A stretch of DNA of 64,000 bases from Bacteroidota bacterium. GTDB taxonomy: Bacteria > Bacteroidota > Bacteroidia > Bacteroidales > F082. The DNA lies in assembly GCA_016715945.1 (NCBI GenBank), contig JADJXJ010000001.1, positions 1,364,001 through 1,428,000 of the forward strand, written 5' to 3'. A program made the translations under genes and the position numbers. Each line of letters begins with the position of its first letter. Within the stretch, counting starts at the first letter, position 1. This document shows positions 18,420 to 26,801 of this stretch, one piece after another. The notes under the pieces are model-generated. The model ran no database searches, was not told where the DNA came from, and worked only from the letters and a program-made list of their open reading frames with translations.

Positions 18420-19475
18420 ATGCTGATGGATAGAAAATCGGATCAAAAGACCGTTTTGGTTACCGGAGCCAGCGGATACGTAGCCGGCAGGCTGGTGGAG
18501 AAGTTGCTAAACGAAGGCCATGTGGTGCATGCCACGGTGCGCAACCCGCACAAGCGCGAGGCAGTGGCGCATTTGCTGCAACTCGGGGGAAGTGCAGAGG
18601 GCAGGCTGAAACTTTTTGCAGCCGACCTGCTGTCCGACGGCAGCTTCGATGAGGCCATGCAAGGCTGTGAAATCGTGTTTCACACTGCCTCGCCATTCTT
18701 TAACAAGGTCAAAGATCCGCAGCGCGACCTGATTGAACCGGCTGTGAAAGGCACCGAAAACGTGCTCCGTTCGGTAAACCGCTGCGAAACGGTGCGCCGT
18801 GTGGTGCTCACAAGCAGTGTGGCAGCCATCATAGGCGATGCCGTGGAATGCCGGCAATATCCCGACGGTAAAGCTACTGAAGCCCACTGGAATACCACCT
18901 CCAGCCTGAAACATCAGCCCTATAGTTATTCGAAAACACTTGCCGAACGAAAAGCATGGGAACTCGCTGAAGCTCAGAGCCGATGGGAACTGGTAGTCAT
19001 CAATCCGTCCTTTGTCATCGGTCCGGGCCTTAAAGCGCATGCCAATGCCGAAAGCTTCAACATTGTGCGTCAGATGGCCAATGGCATGCTGCGCTTTGGT
19101 GCACCCGATTTCACCATCGGGGTTGTGGATGTGCGCGATCTGGCGGAGGCACACTACCGTGCGGGCTTTCTGCCCTCCGCCAAAGGCCGCAATATCATCT
19201 CGGCCCGCGAAAGCAGCCTGCTTGGGCTGGCGGAAATCCTCAGGCAGAAATACAGCAACAAATACCCTTTCCCCAAGCGTACATTGCCCAACGGTCTGGT
19301 CTGGCTGATGGCACCCCTGGCCGGACTGAGCCGCAGCATGGTGAGCCACAATATGGGGCAACCCTGGAAAGTGGATAATACGAAATCGCTGCGCGAGCTC
19401 GGAATGAAGTATCGCCCTGTGGAACAGTCAATTACCGAAATGTTTGAGCAGATGATTGCTGCAAAACTTGTGTAA
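18420..19475 (+). CDS. Extended SDR (NAD-dependent epimerase/dehydratase family)
   Basis: The 351-aa product has the Rossmann nucleotide-binding motif VLVTGASGYVAGRLVEKLL near the N terminus, a VVLTSSVAA strand, and the catalytic Tyr-x-x-x-Lys in YSYSKTLAE (about 160). This is the dihydroflavonol-4-reductase/cinnamoyl-CoA reductase branch of extended SDRs. These enzymes reduce a carbonyl with NAD(P)H, and the substrate is unknown. An in-frame ATG two codons later (18426) is equally possible as the start. A near-match -7 element (CATATTTG, about 18407) precedes it. The next gene is convergent, 6 bp away. Confidence 0.87.
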   Translation: MLMDRKSDQKTVLVTGASGYVAGRLVEKLLNEGHVVHATVRNPHKREAVAHLLQLGGSAEGRLKLFAADLLSDGSFDEAMQGCEIVFHTASPFFNKVKDPQRDLIEPAVKGTENVLRSVNRCETVRRVVLTSSVAAIIGDAVECRQYPDGKATEAHWNTTSSLKHQPYSYSKTLAERKAWELAEAQSRWELVVINPSFVIGPGLKAHANAESFNIVRQMANGMLRFGAPDFTIGVVDVRDLAEAHYRAGFLPSAKGRNIISARESSLLGLAEILRQKYSNKYPFPKRTLPNGLVWLMAPLAGLSRSMVSHNMGQPWKVDNTKSLRELGMKYRPVEQSITEMFEQMIAAKLV

Positions 19476-19481
19476 TCAGGC

Positions 19482-20345
19482 TCATTCTGCCTCTTCCAGA
19501 AGACATAGCCACCAGGCTGAATCTTCTTTTTTCAGCAAAGCAATCTTTCGCATTCGCGGAATCCAAAGGGCAAAACGCAATTCCGATTCGCTTTCAAAAA
19601 GCTCTGTCCAACCGCCGCTCGACAGGTGACGGCGCATTAACTTCCAGTGCGTCTGACCTTTGGCTGTAATAAGCAGGTACTGCTCGCTGTCGGGCCAGGA
19701 AGCAAACTCAAAGCTCAGACTGTCGGAAGCCAGCAACTGAAACCCAGTGCCATCCCATCGCACCGTGCCAACAGATTTCCTGAAGGGATGATCTGTGGGC
19801 AATACGAAAGCCAGGTAACTTCCTTTGGGCGACCAGTTTGGATAAGCCACACCCCCGGGCAGGTGCGTCATGACATTGAGGTTATCGTATTTCAGGTCGT
19901 AGGTTATCAGGCGCCACAACTGTTCATAAGGTGTCTGCCCGCTCATGGCCAAAAGGTTTCCGGCACTGTTGAAGGCCGGTTGTTGAAGCACAATCTTTCG
20001 ACGTGGAAAACGCGACAAGAACCTGTAATCACCAGCATACCAAGGGTTTCCGGATTCAGATGCCCCTGCCCAGGCCTTATTTGCCGGATGGGGAGTGATC
20101 CATAACGGTTGAGCTGGAAAAGTGATTTCCTGCAGGAGCGTATCTCCGGGCCTGAGGTGGTAATGTCTGATATTATCCACGGTTCGGAGGCTTATCAGCA
20201 GCGAACCTGCCAGGGCATCCCATTGCAGTTGAAGTGGTTCGCCTTCAAGTTTGGCGATTCTGGTCAGGCGGTATTGTTCCTTGGGAGCTGCAGCTCCCTG
20301 CACCAGAAAAGCCACAAGGCACAACCCAAGAAACAGCCTCCTCAT
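19482..20345 (-). CDS. TolB-like beta-propeller protein, secreted
   Basis: The 287-aa product has a signal peptide (cleavage near VQGAAA) followed by repeating WD40-like/PD40 blades, the clearest being YPNWSPKGSYLAFVLP, a typical TolB-type motif. Other blades include LQWDALAGSLLI and FASWPDSEQYLLI. Such propellers are binding or scaffold modules, and no catalytic residues are seen. Its ATG overlaps the TGA of the upstream esterase gene (ATGA at 20345-20342), so translation is probably coupled. It is the last gene of the long minus-strand cluster; the frameshift in the upstream esterase would end translation about 240 bp before this start and could weaken the coupling. Confidence 0.75.
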   Translation of the reverse strand: MRRLFLGLCLVAFLVQGAAAPKEQYRLTRIAKLEGEPLQLQWDALAGSLLISLRTVDNIRHYHLRPGDTLLQEITFPAQPLWITPHPANKAWAGASESGNPWYAGDYRFLSRFPRRKIVLQQPAFNSAGNLLAMSGQTPYEQLWRLITYDLKYDNLNVMTHLPGGVAYPNWSPKGSYLAFVLPTDHPFRKSVGTVRWDGTGFQLLASDSLSFEFASWPDSEQYLLITAKGQTHWKLMRRHLSSGGWTELFESESELRFALWIPRMRKIALLKKEDSAWWLCLLEEAE

Positions 20346-21143
20346 CGGTGATTTTCAGCTGATTTGGAGTGAGAAAATAACCAGGGAATCAGCTCCGTCT
20401 CCTTGAAAGTGTAGTCCCACGCGTTGTGTCCGACGCCAGGATAAAGCGTCAAACGGGGCGATGCGCCGGCTTGCTGCAAAGCTTCCACCATGCGCAGGCT
20501 CAGATCGGCCGGCACCACCGGATCGGCATCGCCATGAAACACCCAAACCGGCACCCTAGCAGCGAAGAAGGCCGCCGTTTCGGGCTTACCCCCCGCCACA
20601 CACCGGAAAGGCAGCGGCAAACATTTCGGGCCGGCGAAATATCAGCTCAAAGGTTCCCATACCACCCATGGAGAGTCCGCCCACATAGATCCTCGACTGG
20701 TCAATCCATGGGGTAGTCATCAGGCTGTCGAGCAAGCTGATGACCAGCTGCATGGGCCAGGTAGGCTCGCCTTCGGGACGGAAGGCGAAGGTGCGGCTGC
20801 CGTCGGGGTGCCAGGTAAAATCGACCGCTGCCCAGTACTGATCCTCAGGGCATTGCGGATACACAACCACAGCCGGAAAGTCTTTTCTGTTGTATTGTGC
20901 AAAAAATTGCGCCCCGTGCACCAGTTGCTTTTCGTTGTCGGTACCCCGCTCACCTGCCCCGTGCAGGAAAAGTATGAGCGGATATTTGCCGGAAACTTCA
21001 AATTCCTCAGGATACATGATGCGAAATGGCAGCACTTTGTCGCCTTTGCTGTAGGCCGACGAACTGAAGTGATGCTGCTGAGCCTTTGCCCTGGGGAACA
21101 AAAACAGGAAAAAAACAACCAGCAAAAAGGCAAGGAATTTCAT
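20342..21143 (-). pseudogene. Secreted esterase (prolyl-oligopeptidase/PHB-depolymerase-like), frameshifted
   Basis: The first frame gives a signal peptide (about 1-21), the oxyanion segment LFLHGAGERGTDNE and the nucleophile elbow GGLSMGGMG with Ser158, then stops after VCGGG. The remaining fold continues in another frame with GGKPETAAFF, the acid loop FHGDADPVVP and the catalytic His in YPGVGHNAWD, ending at 20342. The break is a C6 run on the plus strand (20589-20594); five C would restore one intact protein of about 266 aa. The gene follows the GH3 gene by 29 bp, so it belongs to the polysaccharide cluster, perhaps for removing ester substituents. A homopolymer sequencing error is a real alternative to true inactivation. 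Confidence 0.82.
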
Positions 21144-21172
21144 AGTTCAGGCATTTGAGGCAAAGTTAGTCT

Positions 21173-23479
21173 TTAGCGCTTATTCCAAACCACATAAACC
21201 GACTGCGTGCGGTCGGACGAACCACCAACCATCAGCTCGAACTCGCCTGGTTCCCAGTCATAAACGAGATCGGAATTGTAAAATTTCAGCAATTCTGTCG
21301 TTACCACAAATTCGATTTCTTTTGTTTCGCCCGGATTGAGCATCACCTTTTTGAAACCTTTGAGTTCTTTCACCGGCCTGGTGATGCTGGCCACCACATC
21401 GCGTATATAAAGCTGGACGACCTCCTCCCCCGCCCTTTGGCCAGTATTGGTCAGGCTCACCCTGAGCGTAAGGGTGTCGTTGCCAGCAAGTTTTGCTTTA
21501 TTTACTTCGGGCTGGCCATAGGTGAAGGTGGTATAGCTGAGGCCGTGGCCAAAAGCATACAGGGGTTCATTGGGCACATCGAGGTAATTAGACCGGAATT
21601 TCTGGAACCATTTGCCGGGTTCGAGCGGCCGTCCGGTATTTTTGTGATTGTAGTAAACAGGAATCTGACCCACATTTCGCGGAAAGCTTACCGGCAGTTT
21701 ACCCGAAGGGTTGGCCAGGCCAAACACGGCATCGGCCACCGCGTTTCCTGACTGGGTGCCGCCAAACCACACATTGAGTATGGCAGGAATATGTTGATTT
21801 TCCCATTCGAGGGTGAGCGGCCGGCCGGTAAACAAAACCAGCACCACCGGCTTACCTGTGGCCACCAGTTCTTTGAGGAGCTGCTGCTGGCTTCCGGGTA
21901 GTGCAAGATCGGTCCGGCTGGCGCATTCGCCCGACATTTCGGCGCCCTCGCCCATCACCGCCACCACCACATCGGCCCAGCGAGCAAGTTCAACGGCTTC
22001 TTTCCGCAACTGCGCGGGACTACGATGTTTGTCGATACCCGGGACGCCCCTCACGGCAGTAATTTTGTCGAGCATAGGATCGTCGGTGATATTGGCGCCA
22101 CGTGCATAACGCAATTCAGCCCGGTTGCCGGCAAGCCGCTCAAACCCTTCGCGCACTGTGATGCTTTCATCGTGGTTCACGGCCACGCTCCACATGCCGG
22201 CCATGTTCAGCCTGTTGTCGGCCAGTGGTCCCACAAGGGCAATACGTCCTTTGGGTTCGAGCGGCAGCAGGTTGTAGTCGTTTTTGAGCAGCACAAAGGT
22301 GGAAGGGGCCATTTTGCGCGCAAATTCGTTATGGGCATCAGTAAAAATCTCGTTTTCAGATCTTTCTTTACTGATATAGCGGTAGGGGTCGTCGAACAGA
22401 CCGAGTTTGAATTTTGCCCGGAGTACCCTGCGGCATGCCTGGTCGATATCGGCTTCGGAGATGAGGCCTTCCTGCAGGGATTTTCTAAGGGTGGTCAGGA
22501 AGCCCTCGCCCACCATGTCGAGGTCCACACCGGCTTTGAGTGCCATGGCCGATACCTGTTGCAAATTGCCCACCCCGTGGTCAACCATTTCATTGATGGC
22601 TGTATAGTCGGTGACCACAAAACCATCGAAACCCCATTGATTTCGCAACAGCTCGGTGAGCAGCCATCGGTTGCCCGAGGCGGGGATGCCATCCACCTCA
22701 TTGAATGCTGTCATCACGCTGCCGGCTCCGGCCTCTATGGCCGCCTGATAGGGCAGGAAATATTCGTTAAACATTCGTACACGGCTCATATCTACCGTGT
22801 TGTAATCGCGCCCGGCTTCCGATGCGCCATAGAGGGCAAAGTGCTTCACACAGGCCATGAGGGTGTTGTTCCGGCTAAGGTCATCGTCCTGATAGCCGCG
22901 CACAAAAGCCTCCGCCATGCGTGCTCCCAGCCATGGGTCTTCGCCCGAACCCTCGGCAATGCGGCCCCAGCGCGGGTCGCGACTCAGGTCGGTCATGGGC
23001 GAGAAGTTCCAGCAAATGCCATCTGCTGTAGCCTCGATGGCAGCTATGCGTGCCGATTGCCTGACCAGTGCGGTGTCGAAGCTTGCTGCCATAGCCAGCG
23101 GGATAGGAAAAACCGTCCGGTAACCATGGATCACATCCAGCCCAAAAAGAAGCGGGATCCCCAGCCGCGACTCCTCGACGGCAATGCGCTGCAACTCGCG
23201 GATCTTCTCCGGACTGCGCACATTGAGGATGGCACCCACCTGTCCGTCGGCAATTTTGCTGCCAACAGCCGAAGAGCGTGCCTCGCCTGTGATGATGTCC
23301 TCGTAACCCGCCAACAGGTTGAGCTGACCAATCTTTTCATCCATCGTCATTTGCGACATCAGCTCTGCAATGCGGGCATCCATGCGCTCCTGTTCGCTGC
23401 CTCCTTGCCTCACGGGCTGGCAGGCGAAAACAAATACTAAGGACGCTATAATGCTGAATATGAAATTTTTAACAAGCAT
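21173..23479 (-). CDS. GH3 beta-glucosidase (BglX-like) lipoprotein
   Basis: The 768-aa product is a lipoprotein (hydrophobic 4-17, FACQ lipobox with the Cys about residue 20) with the complete BglX-type layout. The GH3 N-terminal barrel includes DEKIGQLNLL, CVKHFALYGA and the nucleophile Asp in GFVVTDYTAINEM. The GH3 C-terminal domain follows (VVAVMGEGAEMSGEC, NVWFGGTQSGNA), then a fibronectin-III-like domain (about 690-765). It should release glucose from short beta-glucosides in the periplasm or at the surface. An earlier in-frame ATG at 23506 would overlap the upstream gene; 23479 starts directly at the lipoprotein signal. It lies 10 bp after the GH94 gene. In this cluster a preference for sophorose-type beta-1,2 linkages is inferred, not shown. 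Confidence 0.92.
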   Translation of the reverse strand: MLVKNFIFSIIASLVFVFACQPVRQGGSEQERMDARIAELMSQMTMDEKIGQLNLLAGYEDIITGEARSSAVGSKIADGQVGAILNVRSPEKIRELQRIAVEESRLGIPLLFGLDVIHGYRTVFPIPLAMAASFDTALVRQSARIAAIEATADGICWNFSPMTDLSRDPRWGRIAEGSGEDPWLGARMAEAFVRGYQDDDLSRNNTLMACVKHFALYGASEAGRDYNTVDMSRVRMFNEYFLPYQAAIEAGAGSVMTAFNEVDGIPASGNRWLLTELLRNQWGFDGFVVTDYTAINEMVDHGVGNLQQVSAMALKAGVDLDMVGEGFLTTLRKSLQEGLISEADIDQACRRVLRAKFKLGLFDDPYRYISKERSENEIFTDAHNEFARKMAPSTFVLLKNDYNLLPLEPKGRIALVGPLADNRLNMAGMWSVAVNHDESITVREGFERLAGNRAELRYARGANITDDPMLDKITAVRGVPGIDKHRSPAQLRKEAVELARWADVVVAVMGEGAEMSGECASRTDLALPGSQQQLLKELVATGKPVVLVLFTGRPLTLEWENQHIPAILNVWFGGTQSGNAVADAVFGLANPSGKLPVSFPRNVGQIPVYYNHKNTGRPLEPGKWFQKFRSNYLDVPNEPLYAFGHGLSYTTFTYGQPEVNKAKLAGNDTLTLRVSLTNTGQRAGEEVVQLYIRDVVASITRPVKELKGFKKVMLNPGETKEIEFVVTTELLKFYNSDLVYDWEPGEFELMVGGSSDRTQSVYVVWNKR

Positions 23480-23489
23480 GAAGTAGATT

Positions 23490-26400
23490 TTACAGATAAA
23501 TCTCAAGTAAGTTGTGATCCTCTTTGAACAGAAGTTTTATGCCGTCGGCTGCAAAAACTGCTGCACCCGGACGGTAGAGTTGCCGCTCGCTGGCAAAGGT
23601 GAGCATGCGGCCATTGAGCAGGATCTTTTGAGGTCCAAACTCACGTTCTTTTACATGGTATTTAAGCGTTACCGGTTTGCCAAAGAGCTGAAAGGAAGCT
23701 TCCAGGCCATCGAAAGATTTCGGCATCACGGGGTCGATATGCAACTGGTTCTTTGTGAGGCGGATTCCCAGAAGCCTGGTGATGATGAGCGCCACAAAGA
23801 TTCCCGGTCCGCTGGAATAGACCCTCCAGCCGCCACGCAGCACAAACTTACCGGTATTGAGCAGGTGATATTGCTCATCGGCTTCGTAGCGGTTGGCAAA
23901 TACGATATCGGAACTGCTGTAATAGCAATTGGATTGCCGCGGGGCAGCATTGGTCACTATGGAGGCATAATCCACAGGGATGGCCTGGCGAAGTGCTTTC
24001 ACAAACGCTTTGGCTTCACCAAGCAAAGAGAGCGCTTCGGCATGGCGGATATGTTCGTGCACATACATCAGCCCGATTTCCCGTCCGAAGTAGGTGCTGG
24101 TCTCGGCCCGCTGAAAGATACGCATCTTTCCCCCGCTGTATTTCAAGGGCTTATCCATCAGCCTTGCCCCATCCGGACCTTTGAGGTGCGCCTCAATGAT
24201 ATTCAGATGATTGCCGGCCTGCACAGGGTCGAAAATATGACTGAGCACCCCGCGGTTCATGGGCAGAATGCTGTATCGAATGCCGGTTAGCTGGTCCTCC
24301 GGATGCAACAGCAGGCTGATGCGGCCATCGTCTTCGAGCCTGCCATAACCTGCCACCACCCCGTCTTTGACGAGATGTTTGTGAAAGTCGTTGCGCACCA
24401 GTGTGCTGAGCTGGATCAACCGGTCAGCAAGAGCGGTATGCACCGTAGGTTTCAGGGCAGCAGCAAGCGAACGGAAGGCCTGATAACACATCTGCACTGT
24501 CCAGGATGAGATAAGACGTGCTGCAAGTTCCGGGGAGGCCGGCTGCAAAGAGTCGTTCCAGTCGCCTCCACCAAAAGGCACCAGTGAAGTACCGGGCAGG
24601 AAAGAGTCTGTGATCATCTTCAGCCAACGCTCCACGTGTTGTATGAGCGGGTCAGACGATTCAAATACCTGAATATCTGGATTATACCAAGCTATCTGCT
24701 CATCGAGGAAACCGTAGTCACCGGTTTGTACCAGGTAGTTTGCCAAAGCAATCATCACCCAATAGGTGATATCGCCATGTGCTTCGTGGGCACGAATGCG
24801 GGCATAGCTGTCGAACATCCACCATTGAGGCCATCCTCCGTCGGGATGCTGGTTGCGGAAAATGGTGCGCAACACCTGCCTGGCCTCGTCGTATCTGCCA
24901 AGGCTAAGCAAAAGTTCGACCGGCCCCTGCGACACATCGCGCGTGCCCCAGGCTGCACCGCCAAACTGTTCCAGCCCGTATGGTGTGAGGTAATGGGTGA
25001 GGGCATTGGTGGCATACCAGGGCAGGATGGTGTTCAGGGCCTGGATGTCGGCATGCCCGCCACTGAGGCTGAGGTTGCCGGTGAGCCGTGCAAAGCCCGA
25101 CCTTGCCGGCAAAGCTTCATTTTCAAAAACGGCAACCTGCGTATCGTCAGATTGTCCCTGAGGGCAGAACCGGAACGAAATCTGAATATTTCTGCAGCCG
25201 GTAAACACGTGCACCAACAATGGTCCGTCAGCTCCTTCGGTCTTTTCGACCAGGGTTTCTACAAGGCCGTCGAACTGATCAAGCCGTGCCGAAAAACATG
25301 AATGCGGAAACTGCTTGCCCAGGAGCGAGTCGGGATCCGGATACATGCATCCACCCAGGTTTTTATTGAGTGAAACAGTATAGTTTGGCCCCGGATCGAA
25401 GTGGTTGGTTATCCTAAAATCAGTTAGCGCACCTTGCAGCACCCTGAGGCGGAAATTCACCCGGTGGATTTCGGTGGATGTCCACGTAACCACCTCAACG
25501 ACAATATCTTCAATATGATAAATCCAACGGCAGTAGTTGAATCCCATTTCGAAAGCCGAAGGCAACCCAAGCAGTAACCAACGGTTATGGATTTTCACAA
25601 AAACGCGTTGTCCATTAGGCGAAGGCAGGCCAAACTGGTTGGAGTAAACCGAATGCAGGACGTTGAAGTTGGTATTTCCGGCGGTGACATGGGCATTGAA
25701 CACACCAGCCATAAAAGGATTTGTGGACATGATATTTTCGTCAGGAAGCAACCCCCATCCTGAACGGATGATATGTCCGTGCGGGCGATCAACAAACAGC
25801 TCCTTGTTTTTCAGCACAATATGATTGCCATTGGCTGCAAAAAAAGAATGCAGGCGGGCATGATGGTATTCGGCGTGCAGCCGTTCTGTCCCGAAATAGC
25901 TGTTCAGCTCATCCTCCGTGAGCTCGCGTGCTTCGGCATAATGTGGCGGATTGAAAGGACTGATGGCCGGACTTTGTTTCCAGGGAAGATAAGGCAGGGG
26001 GTTGATGGCATCGAAGCTGCCCAGCACGGGCCGGATGAATTGCAAATCAGTTTCGGCAGATGGCTCAGGATGGTTTTCCATGAAAATGAACAAAAACCTC
26101 AGCACAATACCCGATCCGGGATTGAGCGTGACTGCTTTGGATTGCAGGGCGAGCAATGACGACTCGCCCGCATACTCGCCGCTCAGGACCGGGGCTAACA
26201 ATCCGTGGGGAAACCGTGACTGCCTGTTGGCCGGGCCAAAAATCTGCGCCCCATCGGTGGCCCCTGCCACAGCTCCTTCCAGGCTGGTCATGAGCAACCA
26301 GGGATGTCCCGTTGCTTCGCGCATGTGCTGCCGGCAAACGGCGACCTTGCCATAAAACTCACTGTCGAAAATGCGCCGCTCGGTGTACTGGCTCACATAA

Positions 26401-26801
26401 TACTCATTGACGAGGGGCGCTGCCTGGCGCAAGCCGGCATCCTGATAACAGATGGCATCGAAAGTAACTTGCTTGTGACTTGTGTTACTCACGATCATGC
26501 TCCACATCCAGGCCGTTTCGTCGGGCGAGAGCTTTAGCTCGGTCAGGCACCTGAGTCCATCGGATTCCGTTTGCCAATACAACTTATTGTCGGACAACCC
26601 GAAAGATCCTTTGATTGTGGGGCCTGTGAGGGCAAGCAGGTGCATCTGCTCTCCGTGCAGGCGCAAATACACACCCGCTCCCGAAGCTCCGTGAATGCTG
26701 GCCGGGCGGAGGTTTATCCGGATCTTGCCATGATTTATTTCACCCACTGTGCCATTGGGCAACACACTGATTTTGAGTCCTTTGCTATTGCTTATCTCCA
26801 T
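23490..26801 (-). CDS. GH94-type phosphorylase, probably 1,2-beta-oligoglucan phosphorylase-like
   Basis: This 1,103-aa protein has no signal peptide and should be cytoplasmic. It has a long N-terminal beta-sandwich region (about 1-560) and an (alpha/alpha)6 barrel with GH94 hallmarks: GGAAWGTRDVSQGPVELLL, HPDGGWPQWWMF, and the GDWND motif at 746-750 that carries the catalytic acid. GH94 enzymes cleave beta-glucosides with phosphate, giving a sugar 1-phosphate. Cellobiose and chitobiose phosphorylases are about 800 aa; the roughly 1,100-aa size matches 1,2-beta-oligoglucan phosphorylases. That, plus neighbouring GH144 genes, supports action on sophoro-oligosaccharides with release of glucose 1-phosphate. 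Its start overlaps the GH35 stop by 17 bp. Confidence 0.85.
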   Translation of the reverse strand: MEISNSKGLKISVLPNGTVGEINHGKIRINLRPASIHGASGAGVYLRLHGEQMHLLALTGPTIKGSFGLSDNKLYWQTESDGLRCLTELKLSPDETAWMWSMIVSNTSHKQVTFDAICYQDAGLRQAAPLVNEYYVSQYTERRIFDSEFYGKVAVCRQHMREATGHPWLLMTSLEGAVAGATDGAQIFGPANRQSRFPHGLLAPVLSGEYAGESSLLALQSKAVTLNPGSGIVLRFLFIFMENHPEPSAETDLQFIRPVLGSFDAINPLPYLPWKQSPAISPFNPPHYAEARELTEDELNSYFGTERLHAEYHHARLHSFFAANGNHIVLKNKELFVDRPHGHIIRSGWGLLPDENIMSTNPFMAGVFNAHVTAGNTNFNVLHSVYSNQFGLPSPNGQRVFVKIHNRWLLLGLPSAFEMGFNYCRWIYHIEDIVVEVVTWTSTEIHRVNFRLRVLQGALTDFRITNHFDPGPNYTVSLNKNLGGCMYPDPDSLLGKQFPHSCFSARLDQFDGLVETLVEKTEGADGPLLVHVFTGCRNIQISFRFCPQGQSDDTQVAVFENEALPARSGFARLTGNLSLSGGHADIQALNTILPWYATNALTHYLTPYGLEQFGGAAWGTRDVSQGPVELLLSLGRYDEARQVLRTIFRNQHPDGGWPQWWMFDSYARIRAHEAHGDITYWVMIALANYLVQTGDYGFLDEQIAWYNPDIQVFESSDPLIQHVERWLKMITDSFLPGTSLVPFGGGDWNDSLQPASPELAARLISSWTVQMCYQAFRSLAAALKPTVHTALADRLIQLSTLVRNDFHKHLVKDGVVAGYGRLEDDGRISLLLHPEDQLTGIRYSILPMNRGVLSHIFDPVQAGNHLNIIEAHLKGPDGARLMDKPLKYSGGKMRIFQRAETSTYFGREIGLMYVHEHIRHAEALSLLGEAKAFVKALRQAIPVDYASIVTNAAPRQSNCYYSSSDIVFANRYEADEQYHLLNTGKFVLRGGWRVYSSGPGIFVALIITRLLGIRLTKNQLHIDPVMPKSFDGLEASFQLFGKPVTLKYHVKEREFGPQKILLNGRMLTFASERQLYRPGAAVFAADGIKLLFKEDHNLLEIYL

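Noticed and set aside
22025..23440. Long plus-strand ORF (471 codons) opposite the GH3 gene
   Set aside because: The GH3 frame on the other strand has clear domains and catalytic motifs; the antisense frame has none and is a by-product of GC-rich codon use.
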